Assembly: GCA_011009095.1 (NCBI GenBank)
Contig: VTPC01091012.1
Span: forward strand, 1 to 64,000
Source: Ignelater luminosus
Lineage: Eukaryota; Arthropoda; Insecta; Coleoptera; Elateridae
DNA: 64,000 bases
Reading direction: 5' to 3'
A program made the position numbers and the translations under genes. Positions 47,127-60,000 of this stretch are shown here, one piece after another. The notes under the pieces were generated by a model. That model was not told the DNA's origin, ran no database searches, and saw nothing but the letters and a program-made list of their open reading frames with translations. Numbering within the stretch: the first letter of the stretch is position 1; every line of letters begins with the position of its first letter.

Positions 47127-50100
47127 GGTTGAGTATACGTTCGTTCCACTCAAAAGCAAACTAACAATTTTATCGTATTCGAAGATGTACTTAATTCTAG
47201 AAATGCAAACAAGCTAAAGGAAACGTGATTTAATTATTGTACTTGTTGATTTTTATTTTATAATTCTAATTAATTATTCTGTGATACCTGCAGAAGTTTG
47301 TTTTGTATAGAACCAGAAAATAAAGCGAAACAAGTGACTTCGCCTAACAAAAGACCAAACTAAACTTGTCTCGTGGAAGTTGGAACAGTTTCATACCGTA
47401 CAGACAGTTAATTACATTTAAAATGTCAAAACAGGAAAAGGGAAACAGTTAAATCTAATAATCTTTATTAAAAACGTTTTATAAAAACAGATGCAAGCAA
47501 TAACTGTCTGAAATCCACGAAATCCCAAGAACCCAACGAGCTTTAGCAATTCAAAATATGAAAACGAATTGTAGTCCCCCCAACAATAAGAGGTTCCCTT
47601 ATTTAATCCAGTTAAAGCCAGCCAGGACAAGAGGCGATAATGTCTAAATATGCGATTGCTACGTCTAATTAACAACCGAGCTGTGTGGACTTGGGGGCAA
47701 TAAAGCAGATTAACAGATTTTCCACTTACATGAGAACCCTTGAACGGTGTTATTACTTAAGAGGAATTACTCCACGTTGGATCAATTTATTAAAGGCGTT
47801 ATAAAGTGGAAGTTCTCATGATTATTATCTTTGAAACTTTCACTATCAACAAGTGAACATCGAAAGGTACTATTAGAAAATTGTGAAGTGTCTGAATTTA
47901 TTAATTAGAGTAAATACTGATGCGTAGTAAAAGGATTATGGGGTTATAAGGGACACAAATCATAATTTATTTGGGCCAACCGGAAATTATAATACTAGGG
48001 TATAGTACATTTAAATCTTGTTAGTGTAAATTAAAAGAATCTAAAAGAATAAATGAATTGTTTATTACGGGAGAAACAAATTCTCATTTTACAAGATTTT
48101 CATTTATTTAATAAATAGAAAAATAATAATATTAGAAAATGGAAAAAATAAAATCGAGTTAGAAAAGGCTATCAAAAGCGTTCCGCAAGATAAAGCGATA
48201 GGACCTCATTTTTACAATTTCTTAAATAAAAACAGCTGAACTCAAGCACGATTTAAAATTATGCGAAAAACTAAAAACAACAATCATAAAAATACGAAAG
48301 TGTAACAAATTGAATTGTTGATACAATAATCAGTTTTCCCTATGTATCCTACATTAATGTTCCTCCAATTGGATTGGAGGTATGGATCGTGTACAATCAG
48401 CTTGAACCGACAAGACTGATGACTTCCTTCACTGAACAATGTGCACTAAATTCCGGCATTCAGAAATCTACTCGTGTCTAATAGTGATACGCGTTAGATA
48501 AATCAATCTTTCGATTTTCCAAAATACTGCTTAAGACAAAATAGGGTTAGACTACAATGTGGGTTCTTTAATTACAATTAACCAACTACAAATTGCAGCA
48601 TATTATGAATGTCTTTTTCCCTTCAGGTCCTTTACTTATAGTACATACCAATGGGATTTAAATTTAGTGCTTAACGATTAAATCATACATTTGAAGAACT
48701 AAAGTTAGACATGCCGAAACAAAGTTTGAAAGAAATTCCGAGATAATCTGAAACGTATGTAGCTTTCCAGTTCCCCGTGCAGAATCGGAACACTGTGGAT
48801 ACGATGTTATGCTGGGTAGCACGTCGAGGCATCTGTTTTCACGCGGCGGATAGGTTGGTATGGCTGTAACAGCAGACTAATAGCGATGAATTTGGTAGAG
48901 AAGTACGCTTTTCTGGATTCTCGATGGTCTTTATGAAGATATCGACTATGATAGTGAGGGTCGGTGAAGTAAACCAGTGATAGTAGCGCTGTGAGGAATT
49001 TAAGTTGATTTTCGACAAAGCTGAGATTAGATACCTTCAACAGTGCAATATATTCATGATAATACATGTATTATGTATTTGATGCAGAAAATGCCTGTTG
49101 AAAATAGCTTTGGTCATGTTGGTATACGGATATTATTATGGGCGTTGTTAAGAAGTTTTACTATTCTCATGGAGCTTAGTAGGGGACGATAGGGCACGAC
49201 GATGCGGCGATGACAGTGGTAATCGGGCTTTATTGGACTGCGTGCAGGAGAGCAGAAAAAACGTTAAATCAGATGCCTGAAACTCTGCAATATGGTTTGC
49301 GAGAAGGTTATCAAGAGGGATTAAAAGAAAGGCATCACTACAGACTTCTTCACATCTCGGCGTATCACACTGAACCGTAAAAGGAAACTGACAACAGGCA
49401 TATGTACAATACTGCAAAAGAGAAGTAACCAAGACATGCTGGCAAACAAAAGAACAAAAACATTAACTAACCAAGCATTATAATCGCAATACTGAAAACT
49501 AAAAGAAAACGGACAATGTTATTTGACAACCAAATATTCATACTGACAGCTTTTAAGTATATAGGTCCCTCATACTTATCTAATTAGTCCGTTTGTTAAT
49601 TTCCTTTTTTGTTAGGAAGCACCCCGATGGTATCGTTTTTAATGTACTTTGATCGCAGTTACAGCAATTAACAACCTCGCCGAAAGAAAGGATCTTACAC
49701 GAAATATGTAATGGGCCAGATACTGCTTCTGTTTTGGGCCTTGTGAACAATTTAGATGAGTCGAATAAAATCTAATTATTTTTATCCTAAATTAAAATTT
49801 GTAAATCATAGTAAAACTTTGGAATTTTTGCAATTTAACTTTTTCCTTTGACGTACTAACTGCTGAAAAGCCAGATTAAAATTGCATTTTATTATTACTT
49901 TTGTGATATGGGACGGTTTCTAATAATCTGCATAGGAAAAATGTCTCATCTTTCTTGATAATTGAACAGTTTGCAAGAAATTTCTTTTGTTTGTTAAAAA
50001 CACTCTGGTAATTACAAAAAAGATCAATAAATTCGTCAGGAAATCTTATTAAATTAATATTAAAAAAATGTGTAATTTCTCTCGTTAATCTACTTTCTAA

Positions 50101-53080
50101 CTTGGTTCTAAATCCACTTCATCAAATAACATTCTATATATAAGAAGTTTCAGCCCCTTCAAATATTATCTATATACATTTCAGGTGTTACGAAGTAGTA
50201 ATAAGAGTAATGCTAGTAAAAAAGGGATGACTCAATTTCAAGTTAGGAAAAAGTTGGAAGATTATCTTTCCCTGGGCGTCCAATATAAAGAAGTAAATCT
50301 AGAAATTTCGTTTCCTAATACATCATTTCTAAATCTAGTAGCATCATGAAAAAGCCACTTCCGTTATATTACTATTTTGTATGTATGAGACGTGCAATGG
50401 TATTTTCTGATACGATACCTATCGGTTTCGACATTATAACGACATCAATGTGGAAGCTTTTATTTTGTTGTCTCCCCCAACATCCTTTTTTTCCGTGCCC
50501 ACATAATACACATCACACTTCGTCAAATTGGATTACTCTTTTTTCTTTGTTTTTTTATAAACGCGAATTAGTACCTTTCAAGATTTATAAGAAAAGTTCA
50601 AAGGTGAGAATAATGATCACTTTTTCACCTCCAAGTGGTTAAATGAAAACGTGGGCCTAAAAACATACTAAAAACTGGCAATAACCGCAAAAGTTTAGGC
50701 ATTTATCTCGCTTTACTCAGATATATAAATTACATTCATTCACATCTCGTGCTTACGAAAACTTTAAGATTTCTCTTGAAACTGTTTTGTGATACCATTT
50801 AACTCAATTTATTTCTTGTTGAATTAAAAAATAAAACGACAAAATAACAATTTTGACAAAAGAATGTGGTAAACAAGGTGAGATTAACATAATACAGGAG
50901 ATGTTTAAGTTAACACTGACAAATAAACAAATCTAACAAGAGAAAATCTGGCAATTTTCCAAGCCAGCGCTTTGGAACCTGTAGACGTATGCAAAAAAAA
51001 CATCATCCCTGTCGAGAAGAAACCAAAGTCGTTTTGTAGAAAAAGCCCCTAGCATGTATCATTCCATCGACAAGGGAGTAAAAGCTACGTTTTCGGCTTA
51101 AACGCCTACCACATACGAAAATATTACGCTCAAATATCCTGGAAATACTCCGCCACACATAAAATATTCCCTTTTGTGGTTTGTTTTCGGTTTGGTTTTA
51201 AACGCAAGGTAAAAGGGAGAAAAAATTTAGTTTAATTTGTGCTTATTCGGGGGGATGCTTTAAGAGTGTTATGTGATTAACTTCAAAAGGGGATTTATCG
51301 TAAAATGAAATTTAGATATTTTATCAAACAGTCCTGTTTTCATGGAGGTAATTAACACGACTCTAACGAATTCCTTTCACGTATTATATTTTGGGGAGTT
51401 ATTTCAGAGAAAATCCACTAGCGTTTTCGCACACTAACTAAATAGGGTTCACAGCAATTCACGGCATGGAATACTAAAAAATCGCTGATATTGTTAATAA
51501 AATGACTTATTAGAAGAGCTAGCCGTGGGCTAATAATTAAAATTCAGTCCTCGGGAACAGGGGATGTTCATTAGTAAATAATTCATTACCTCGTTAGAAT
51601 TTCAAAGAGAGAAAATAATTCCTAATATTAATTATGCGTTTCAAAATTTGGTATTAAAACCGAATTAAACAATGTCATTTTGCTCGTGAAATCGACGAGA
51701 AACCTTAATGCGAATTTGGGCTAATCCGAAGAACAATGAAGCTAAAGGAAATGAGACAAATTGGAACTGTCAACAGCTGTGAGTATTAATCGAAGTGAAC
51801 GCAAATTACAAATTTATTCCTGATAGAAAGTTTTCATTTCGGGCCCCTCTTCAAACAAACACATAAATTATAATATACCAAACAAATAAGTAACGTTTTT
51901 AACGGAAGATGGATATAAATTTGTATTCTCGGAAGAAACGGAAGCATCGCAGATATTTTCACAGAGTTCGATTTAGTCTAAATGGTCATGTTGAACGATT
52001 CGAATTTTTTTTGCGAAAATATATTTTCTTTGCGGTTGCCTGCACATACGCGACCTTAGATTTATCAAATTTTAAATGAAAAATATTCGAATGTTCCAAA
52101 TTACTCCATCAAACAGCTTAACATTCGATTCTCCTTCTTATGGCCCGTATACATATGCCTTATCCTATATAATCGAATAAGAACGGATCACGACCACGAG
52201 TGAAGGACGCGTCTTGGAGTTCCACATGGATATGACAAAAACAGCTCGGATAAAACAAATGACAGATAGGTTTTTGAAATAACAAACGACGGTAGATGTG
52301 CGTATTTATATTGTGAAATATTAGGTTAAGATGCACAATTAATGCGATTACGATAAAAATTCAATTAGATCTTTACTCGAGGAAGATTAAAGAAGCGTTT
52401 TGACAGACAATTAATTAGGGATAACAGCAAGGGTCTAAAACCCAGAACCAGTTTGTATTATTTATGACCTATAGGATTCGTTTACAGTTTAGCTTCTCCG
52501 AAGAAAGGGATGGGCCGGATTTATGTCAAAATATTTCCGTTGGGACAAACATACTCGGCCATCTTTATTAACTAATTGCAACGTTTTGCTTTAAAACAGA
52601 GACCTTTGATATTAAATAATTAGAAGTATTTTTTAATCTTACGCAGCTTGTTTTCTTATTATTTAAAGAAAGCAAACAGTAGATTAATAAAATTATGCTC
52701 GTTTTGCAAAAACAATCAAATAATCATTATTTCTGAGCAAAGCCACAAATTACAATGCAGATAAAATCAGGTTTTCTACAAAATCATTGAACTAATTAAG
52801 TTTAAAGGCCACCTGCAAGCGTTACATGCAGAAATTGTGTAGATTTATTGAAGAGAGTTAATATCGTAAAATTGCTTTAAGTTCTACTTTCGATGTTCAT
52901 TTTCTTTATATGCCGTATAAATTTTACAAAGAAGGCATCTAAATGTCTCATAAAAACGAACATCCTGTATAATTTTATAAAGTCTTACAAAGAAGTAATT
53001 TATCTGGTGCGGAATAATCAATAATCTGTTCTACTGTTAAGATACATAAGCAGTATTCCAGTTAAAATGGAAAAAATAAA
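47127..53080. other. Non-coding stretch
   Basis: No gene is supported. At 48780-49440 the composition is less AT-rich and two minus-strand frames of 86 and 94 codons are open (49067-48807 and 49432-49148), without a recognisable domain. The remainder is AT-rich. Confidence 0.45.
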
Positions 53081-53441
53081 CATCTGGGAATGCAAAGCAT
53101 AACCACAACGAACTCCGTTTTGTTACTTTTTTTCAGACTTGGGTAGCCATTTTGACCGTGTTCCCGAGGTGATATCAAAAAACTAAAAGTACACGTTTGT
53201 CTTATTTTTTGATGTAGAATACGATTCTAAAGTAAAAAAAAGAATTGAAAATTTCCCAATTTTCGGCGGCCCTTTTGACCATGTTTCCGAAGAGTTATCA
53301 AAAAACGAAGATATCACGTCGTCTTTAGCTTTTAATGTAGAATCCAAATCTGAAGTCAAAATTCCAAAATCTGACAAAAAATGAGAACAGACATACAGGC
53401 AGACTTCGCAAATTCAGTAACGACTCCTTCGGAGTTCGTTG
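53081..53441 (-). repeat. Dispersed repeat, copy B (inverted partner of 11601-11968)
   Basis: The reverse complement of this segment aligns over its whole length with 11601-11968, including the CAACGAACTCCG terminus (here at the right edge, 53441), both internal ~110-bp direct units and the CCCAGATG end. Differences are scattered substitutions and small indels. It lies next to an unexplained GC-richer segment. Confidence 0.75.
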
Positions 53442-53960
53442 AAAATTGACAGTATCGTCTTCATTGGACTGGTAGGAACGTTATCATAGGCGCTAAGCAA
53501 ATTGAAAATGCAGGCAGAGCTGACTTCAGAACTTAATGCGTCCTAAGAATAAGATTTTTGCGCCTTCCCATTTCAAACGAGATTGGCTCTCTAAAGGGGG
53601 TTAACCGAACGCAAAGCCCGATCTTACTCTAGTTCGTATTTGAATTTTTAAGAAGGTTTATGAGGGCCTACGCGTATTCACATATAACTATCTTAAAATG
53701 ATTGATGGAAAGTACGGCCAACCCGTTCTGAAATAAAGGTGACTTCAATGGTGGCCGCCGCAGGCGGCCACATCAGGAGTGTTAAAAAAGAAGAGCTTTA
53801 ACGCGACGTAGCCAGACGCAGTATATTAACTATTTGTGGCATTTGTCTTTCAAAAATGCACTATATATCTCTCCAGTGCGCTCTAAGGCCTAGCCGGCTT
53901 AACATCTGTGTCGGGCCTGAATGCAGGTACTAACGAAAAATGACAAATAAAACAAAAGAT
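53442..53960. other. GC-richer unidentified segment with a perfect GC hairpin
   Basis: About 500 bases clearly richer in GC than both flanks. It contains the perfect inverted repeat GTGGCCGCC / GGCGGCCAC (53751-53759 and 53763-53771, 3-nt loop). The 13-mer GAACGCAAAGCCC here (about 53606) also occurs in the tandem-duplicated repeat near 8.3 kb on the opposite strand. No long open frame exists. It is probably part of a dispersed element. Confidence 0.4.
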
Positions 53961-54692
53961 ATAAAGCGTATCTAGAATTTGTGTCCAGTTAATAATAAGT
54001 AAGTGAATTGAAAACGTAACGTAACTGTAGACGAAGCGAAAAGACTTATTTATAAATTTATGAATCTATCGATTAATTCGCTAATCAACATTTTTACATT
54101 CGCTAGATGTTTCAAGCTGTGCAAACTAGGTCGAGTGGAAATGAGCTTAAAAAGAGCGCAATCAAAAAAATGCAATTAACGATCTTTGTGTATTAAAAGA
54201 TTCTTCACCTTGAATGTCCTCATTTTGAGAGGTAGTAGTATACAGGGCATTTCGAATAATAACATTTGGTTTTGTTATACAAGGCGTTTCCTTTTACTTC
54301 AATTATATTGAGAAAGAATGTTCTGCGTGATTTTTATCGTAAATTTACAATGAAATATTAATAACTGCTATCACTGTAGTTAGGGATATTAACATAACCT
54401 AAAAATTCGGCGTTTATTTTTATTGAGGTTTTTGAGGGTTCATCATAGTCGTGATCCATGACATTCTGAACTTAATTTAACACCACCCGATGGATTACCC
54501 GCATAATAATTTGAAACTTGTTAAGAGAATGAATAGGCTACGAATCTTTGAATTGCGTTTTCAATTTCCTTTTCATTCATTTTTCTAATAAAGTAAATTT
54601 CCAATACAATCATGCTTTGACGCACCAAATACATCTTTATATTCTTGCAGTTTTTTAATCTGGCCTGTGTTGTGCATTTTGTCTCTCTACAG

Positions 54693-54713
54693 CTACTACT
54701 ACTACTACTACTA
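54693..54713. repeat. (CTA)7 microsatellite
   Basis: Seven perfect CTA units. Confidence 0.95.
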
Positions 54714-57039
54714 TACACTAGTCTAGCCTTTCCATATTAAAAATATAAAAAATAGAATTTTCCACAAATTGTGAAACGTCATTAATACTCGTAATAATAA
54801 TAACCAGAAGAAAACTATAACATAACTCAAATCTTCATAATTCCTACGTCATTATAAAAAAGATATTTATAAATTCACCAAATACTTTTCTGACAAGTGC
54901 ATGCATGAGTGGGCACACTGAATCATGCACTATTTTAACAAATAATAAAACAATGTGCTAGCGAGCTTGCAAATTTTCAGAAAAACTTCTATTAAAAATT
55001 ATGTTATTACTAAATGCAAAATAGAAGTGTTAGTTTTCATCAAAACATCTATAAAGCAGCCAACAACAAAAACCGTTATCGAACAGTTGATTGCTCTAAC
55101 GAAATACAAATTAAGACAACAAATTTTGCTCTACTAAATTCTATCCACATCTAATTTTAATTAAGACCTATCGAATTTCACACCATTTTGCATCAATTTT
55201 TAGGTGCGCCTAATGAGGTCAGCCAGTGAACCTCAATAATATTTGTTAAAACATTCACTACCAACTAGCGTGTCCAAATAATTTCAATAATAACTTTCCT
55301 TGATTGAAACTTTGGAACATAAATATTATTTTTCCAAATGAAGAACTAAATAAATTTTTCTTTTTAAATATCCACACAGAAGAAAAATTTACAGGCTTTA
55401 CGATAAAAACGTATAAATAAATGTGCGAAGGTGGCTTTTGATAAAATCTTGAAGACGTGCTGATCCACACGCTTCAATTCTCTCGAAGCGCTCCGAGAAG
55501 ACTTAAAATGTAAGAAGGAAAGGCCATTTTTGAAATTACACGCTATTGCGACCTAATTGGGTGAATCAGAAACACTTGATATTAAAACTCACTGTAGATA
55601 ACAGTCCATTTGTTAAATAAAGAAGAAAAGAATTTTCTCCTCTTAAATCTCAGAGCCTTCATTTCGCTTTAGAGTAAAATAATTTTGCGGAAAAAATTCC
55701 GTAACATTATCCTATTCAGAGGAATTTTAGTTAAATTTAATTTTTTTTTCGTCTACACAACTCTTTATGCTAAGATTGATAAAAGTTTATATTCTTAAGT
55801 CAAAAACATTTTTTCACTTCATTCATTTATTATTAAATCTACTAGAAAGAAAGAATTATCTCTTTTGAGAAAGATCAAACTTTCATTAAAGTCCTGACAA
55901 AAATCAGGACTTCAAAAAGAAAGGGCAAAGGCAACAAAATCATTCTGGATTCACCCTTATTTTTAGGTTTAAAATATCTTACAAAGAACCGAAGGCAGCT
56001 TTTACGAATGTTTATTATAAAGGATGGTCCCTAGATCTGCAAAATCTAAAATCCCAAAGAAAACTCGATATCTCTTCTAGAATTTCCTTAGCTTACGGAA
56101 AACTGTTATTTATTTTTAACTTAACCTCTAAAATAGGTCCTTCTTTCAGCTTTACATACAAGTATAATTTAATAAAAAGAATAGTGAAAAACAAACAAAA
56201 GGCGTTTCAGAAACCTCCTCATTTTACGGAAAAAACAAACTTTTTGGTGTTTTATTCAATTTATGATATCAAATTTCCTGGAGTGGACGATTTTTTCTTC
56301 CTCTTTAAGAAGCTTAGCGGAGCTTAGAAAAAAGAAGTTTCTTTTTCCTTAAAACACACAAAAATTCGGTTTCCTTTACATTTATTTTTATGAAAACTGC
56401 AAGGAAAGGATTTATGCGGTGTAATAAATTAAATATTTCGCGTGTTGCTTACAAGAATTCTTCAAGAGATATTTATTATCCTTCCATTTTTTCGATCCTT
56501 TCTTGTTTGGTTGTTAGTGATTTGCTTTATTTGAGTTTAGGGTAATCTTCTCTTTAAAAATTTTCATTTTGTTTCCACATTTATATTAATAAAACCTAAT
56601 CTAAATATTATACGCTTATTATTATTCAACGTGTGCCGCCAGATGATGATGTAGCCCGTGGCGTGCTTATTTAGCGTTCCCGTTCTTCTTCCCTGTATGT
56701 GTCCCTTCTAGTATCATCTAATAAGTGTATCTCATCTCGTTTCTATGATATATACATTGCAGACATAAAATAAAATATAAAAAATTTTCACGTAATAACC
56801 TATTCCTGCTTCGATGGTAACGGGTTCTTCTTTCTTATTCCTCTTAGGGCGAAAAATCCAAATAACTTTTTTATTTGTCCAGGCATCCCCCTCAGTGCGC
56901 AGCATTTGGGTTAATTTATATTTGAGTTCTATCTTTTGCCAGTATTTATAAGAAATTCCGTCTTAAATTGAAAAAGGATGAGATTTTGTGAGAGATTAGG
57001 GTTCGCAAAATGAAGATATACTTCTCTCTACCTGCGCGT

Positions 57040-57061
57040 CTGTGTGTGCGTGCGTGTGTGT
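57040..57061. repeat. (TG)n microsatellite, interrupted by CG
   Basis: Alternating TG/CG dinucleotides (TGTGTGTGCGTGCGTGTGTG) within a GC-richer patch. Confidence 0.9.
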
Positions 57062-60000
57062 ATCTGAGTGAGGGTATACACTATTACGAGTTTCTGCGAG
57101 TTCCTATTATAGTCGTTTTAAGAGGGGAAAAATTAAGTTATTTGCTAGAAGGAAACCGACGTTAATAAAAAAAAAGATTCATAAAGTTGCTTTATAAGGT
57201 TTTTACCTTCATCTAATTTGGTTGGGTGTGTGTTGTATAATAATAAAGCGATAAAAAACTCCTTTTTATGTAATTATTATTTTATGAGTTGAGAAAAGAA
57301 AAAATGAAACATTAACGACTATATTAAGTTAAGGAAAGATGCTTAATTAAAACAACGGGAAACTACTGTTAATTTTTATATTTGATTATATTCCAAACAA
57401 GGAAAGAAAATATCAAATTTTTCAAATTTATAGGAAAAGTCTCTTCTTGATAGTGACTTCTTTCATTTCTAGTACATTGAATTTTGCAGTCGATTTATAG
57501 TAATAAATAATAATAGACGGCTTGAAGAATCAATTTCTGATCAGTGCCAAAAGTGTCTTGCAATGCAAACGAAACAAATCCAAGATTTATTTTTTTTTTG
57601 CTAACGGATTACTAGTAAAACATGTCCCAAATTACGTTTGAATGTAACTCCAACTCTACTGCAGGAGCAGGTTTTTTGGTTTCGAATTGCTATTTAATGC
57701 CAAAAATGATACCATTCCTTGCTCACTTTTTCTCTACTCCTCTTCCTTCTGTGACTTCAATCTGTTACTAAAATTTTTCCAAAACCTTAATAATAGTTTT
57801 AACTTACAGGGACTTATGCTAGAAGGTTTTGGGAAAAGTTTCGAAATGAATTGGAATCTACTGATCAAAGCTAAAAATGAGGGTAGTAGCGAAGTGAGCA
57901 ATGTTAGGATTAAAAAGCAAATCGTAGTCAAGAAACGTCTAGTTATAATCTAAAACTTAGAAACGCATATTATAGTATGGAAGTAGCTTATTTGCCTTCT
58001 TTTTCCTGTTTAAATGTACCTCATTCATTTCGAACATAAACCTTTTCGAGCTCCATTAATCTTTGAACATCTCTTATCCAGTTTGTTTAGCAATTCATAT
58101 TTTTCAATGATATCTTTAAGCCAGAAACCAGATAGGTACAGCAGTGATTTCCAAATAATTCGATGTAGGTATTCTATGAATTTCATGGTTGCAGGACTAA
58201 GCACTTGAGATCTCAGAGTAGAAAATATGAAAACTTATTCGTTCTTCCGTGCTTTAGATTTTCCTCTACCATCACAAAACTAAATCATTTCAAGTATTTA
58301 ACATATATTGGAAAAAAAGCCGGAGAATGTGTATCACACCAATACAGAGTGGGGTCATAAAGTCAAGATAATCAAAGCCGATCTTTATATTCATTCGGGT
58401 AAATGTGAAAATGGTAACGCGGCATTTTTCTTGTATTTCCTGGTAGAGCTAGAAGTTCTCTTGTAATGCAGGATTCGTCATAGATTCCATAGCAAACAGA
58501 GAAAAAACGTTCTAAAGGTTTCAGTTTTGGCCATTAGATGCTATTCAAACAAAAACAATTAAACTTTCATACTAGAGAATCTTCAACAGTGCAGTGTTGA
58601 TCCTGAACAACATTGCAATGCCCTAACCGATGAATAAACTCTTGCTGAACGTGGTGTACTACTTAATTCTGGTGACGTCTAATTTTGTCATGAATTACTT
58701 TATATTTAGGAGTTTCCTGACGACCTGCGTGGTTATTCGATCCCAATTCATCTGTATGAAAATACGTCATTTAGATATCTTCGAACTAAAGCAGTTGATA
58801 CCATATGTTACCGTTGGGAAAATCGTCTGAAAATAAAACTGCTTTCGGGTTGGAATGAAGTCGATTAATTGATCAATTACTTTTTTTTTCTTGAATGACT
58901 AGTCTCTAACAAAGCAGTGATTCTTGTTATTTCTTTTCTATTATTCGTGGTTCAAACGCACAAACATATTCAGTCCGATTTTAATTGAAATTAAAGTAAA
59001 TCAGTCATTACCAGAGCTGAGATTTCTAGGCACAAAAAATGGTAAAACTGCTTCGCCAGGAAAGAAGAGTTTTTGACATGGCAAGCTATCCATTCACGAT
59101 GTTGGTTGCATTAGTTATTTAAGCGCTTGAAGAACTTTGTTCTTGTGTACCTCCTGTGGAATTTACAGCAGCACAGAAGAGACAATTGATTATACTGTGC
59201 AAATATTCAAGGGAAAAAACCGAAAACCGAACCAAAACTTAAATTTTTATTTGAACTAGAATCGAAATCAGTATTTCCTTGAAGAGGAGATTTTACCGAA
59301 GAACTGAAATCCTTTCTTTCATTGGATTCTTTCGACTTCTCCGGTTTTGTTTTCGGTTAGTAACTTCTAATATAAACATTAAAATCGCTGTAATGCAATT
59401 CCTGCTGATATTTACGTCTGCAGGTTCTAAAAACTGAAAACTCACCAGTAGGTCCTTTAAGATTTCTGAAACGGGGAATTCGGGTTAGAAAAATGAGAAA
59501 CAGTACAAAAAAGCGTTAACATAATCACTTTATTTAAGATTGCTCAGAAAAATCACATTCAAAAAAGGCATTTACCTAGAAATCCCAGCTCTAGCTATTA
59601 CAATAAAAAGTTAAAGGTTCACAAATCACGATAATGTGATAATCCACCTTCTTTTGTTGTGCTGACAATTTTTGAAATCTTTCAATGAAATTTATCCGCG
59701 TTTTTGTAAAAATAATCTTCGCCCAAAACTCAAACAATGATCATATTGACAATCTCGACCAATACGTAAACCAAAGGTGGATAAAAAAGTTACTTGTCCG
59801 TAAAAGTTTTCTCTAAATTTATTACGGTTGGTTAACTTCTAAATTTAAAGATCGCGATCGATTCGAATGTTTTTGTGTAAAATATCACTTCTATATTTCC
59901 CTATACTTTTGACCAAAATAGACCGATTTATTTGTATTCCTTTAAACATTTGGTACATTAATTTATTTACCTAAAAGGAAATTATCTCGAGAGACTGCGA

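Noticed and set aside
46755..47159. Open frames crossing the first N run
   Set aside because: They exist only because N codons are not read as stops.
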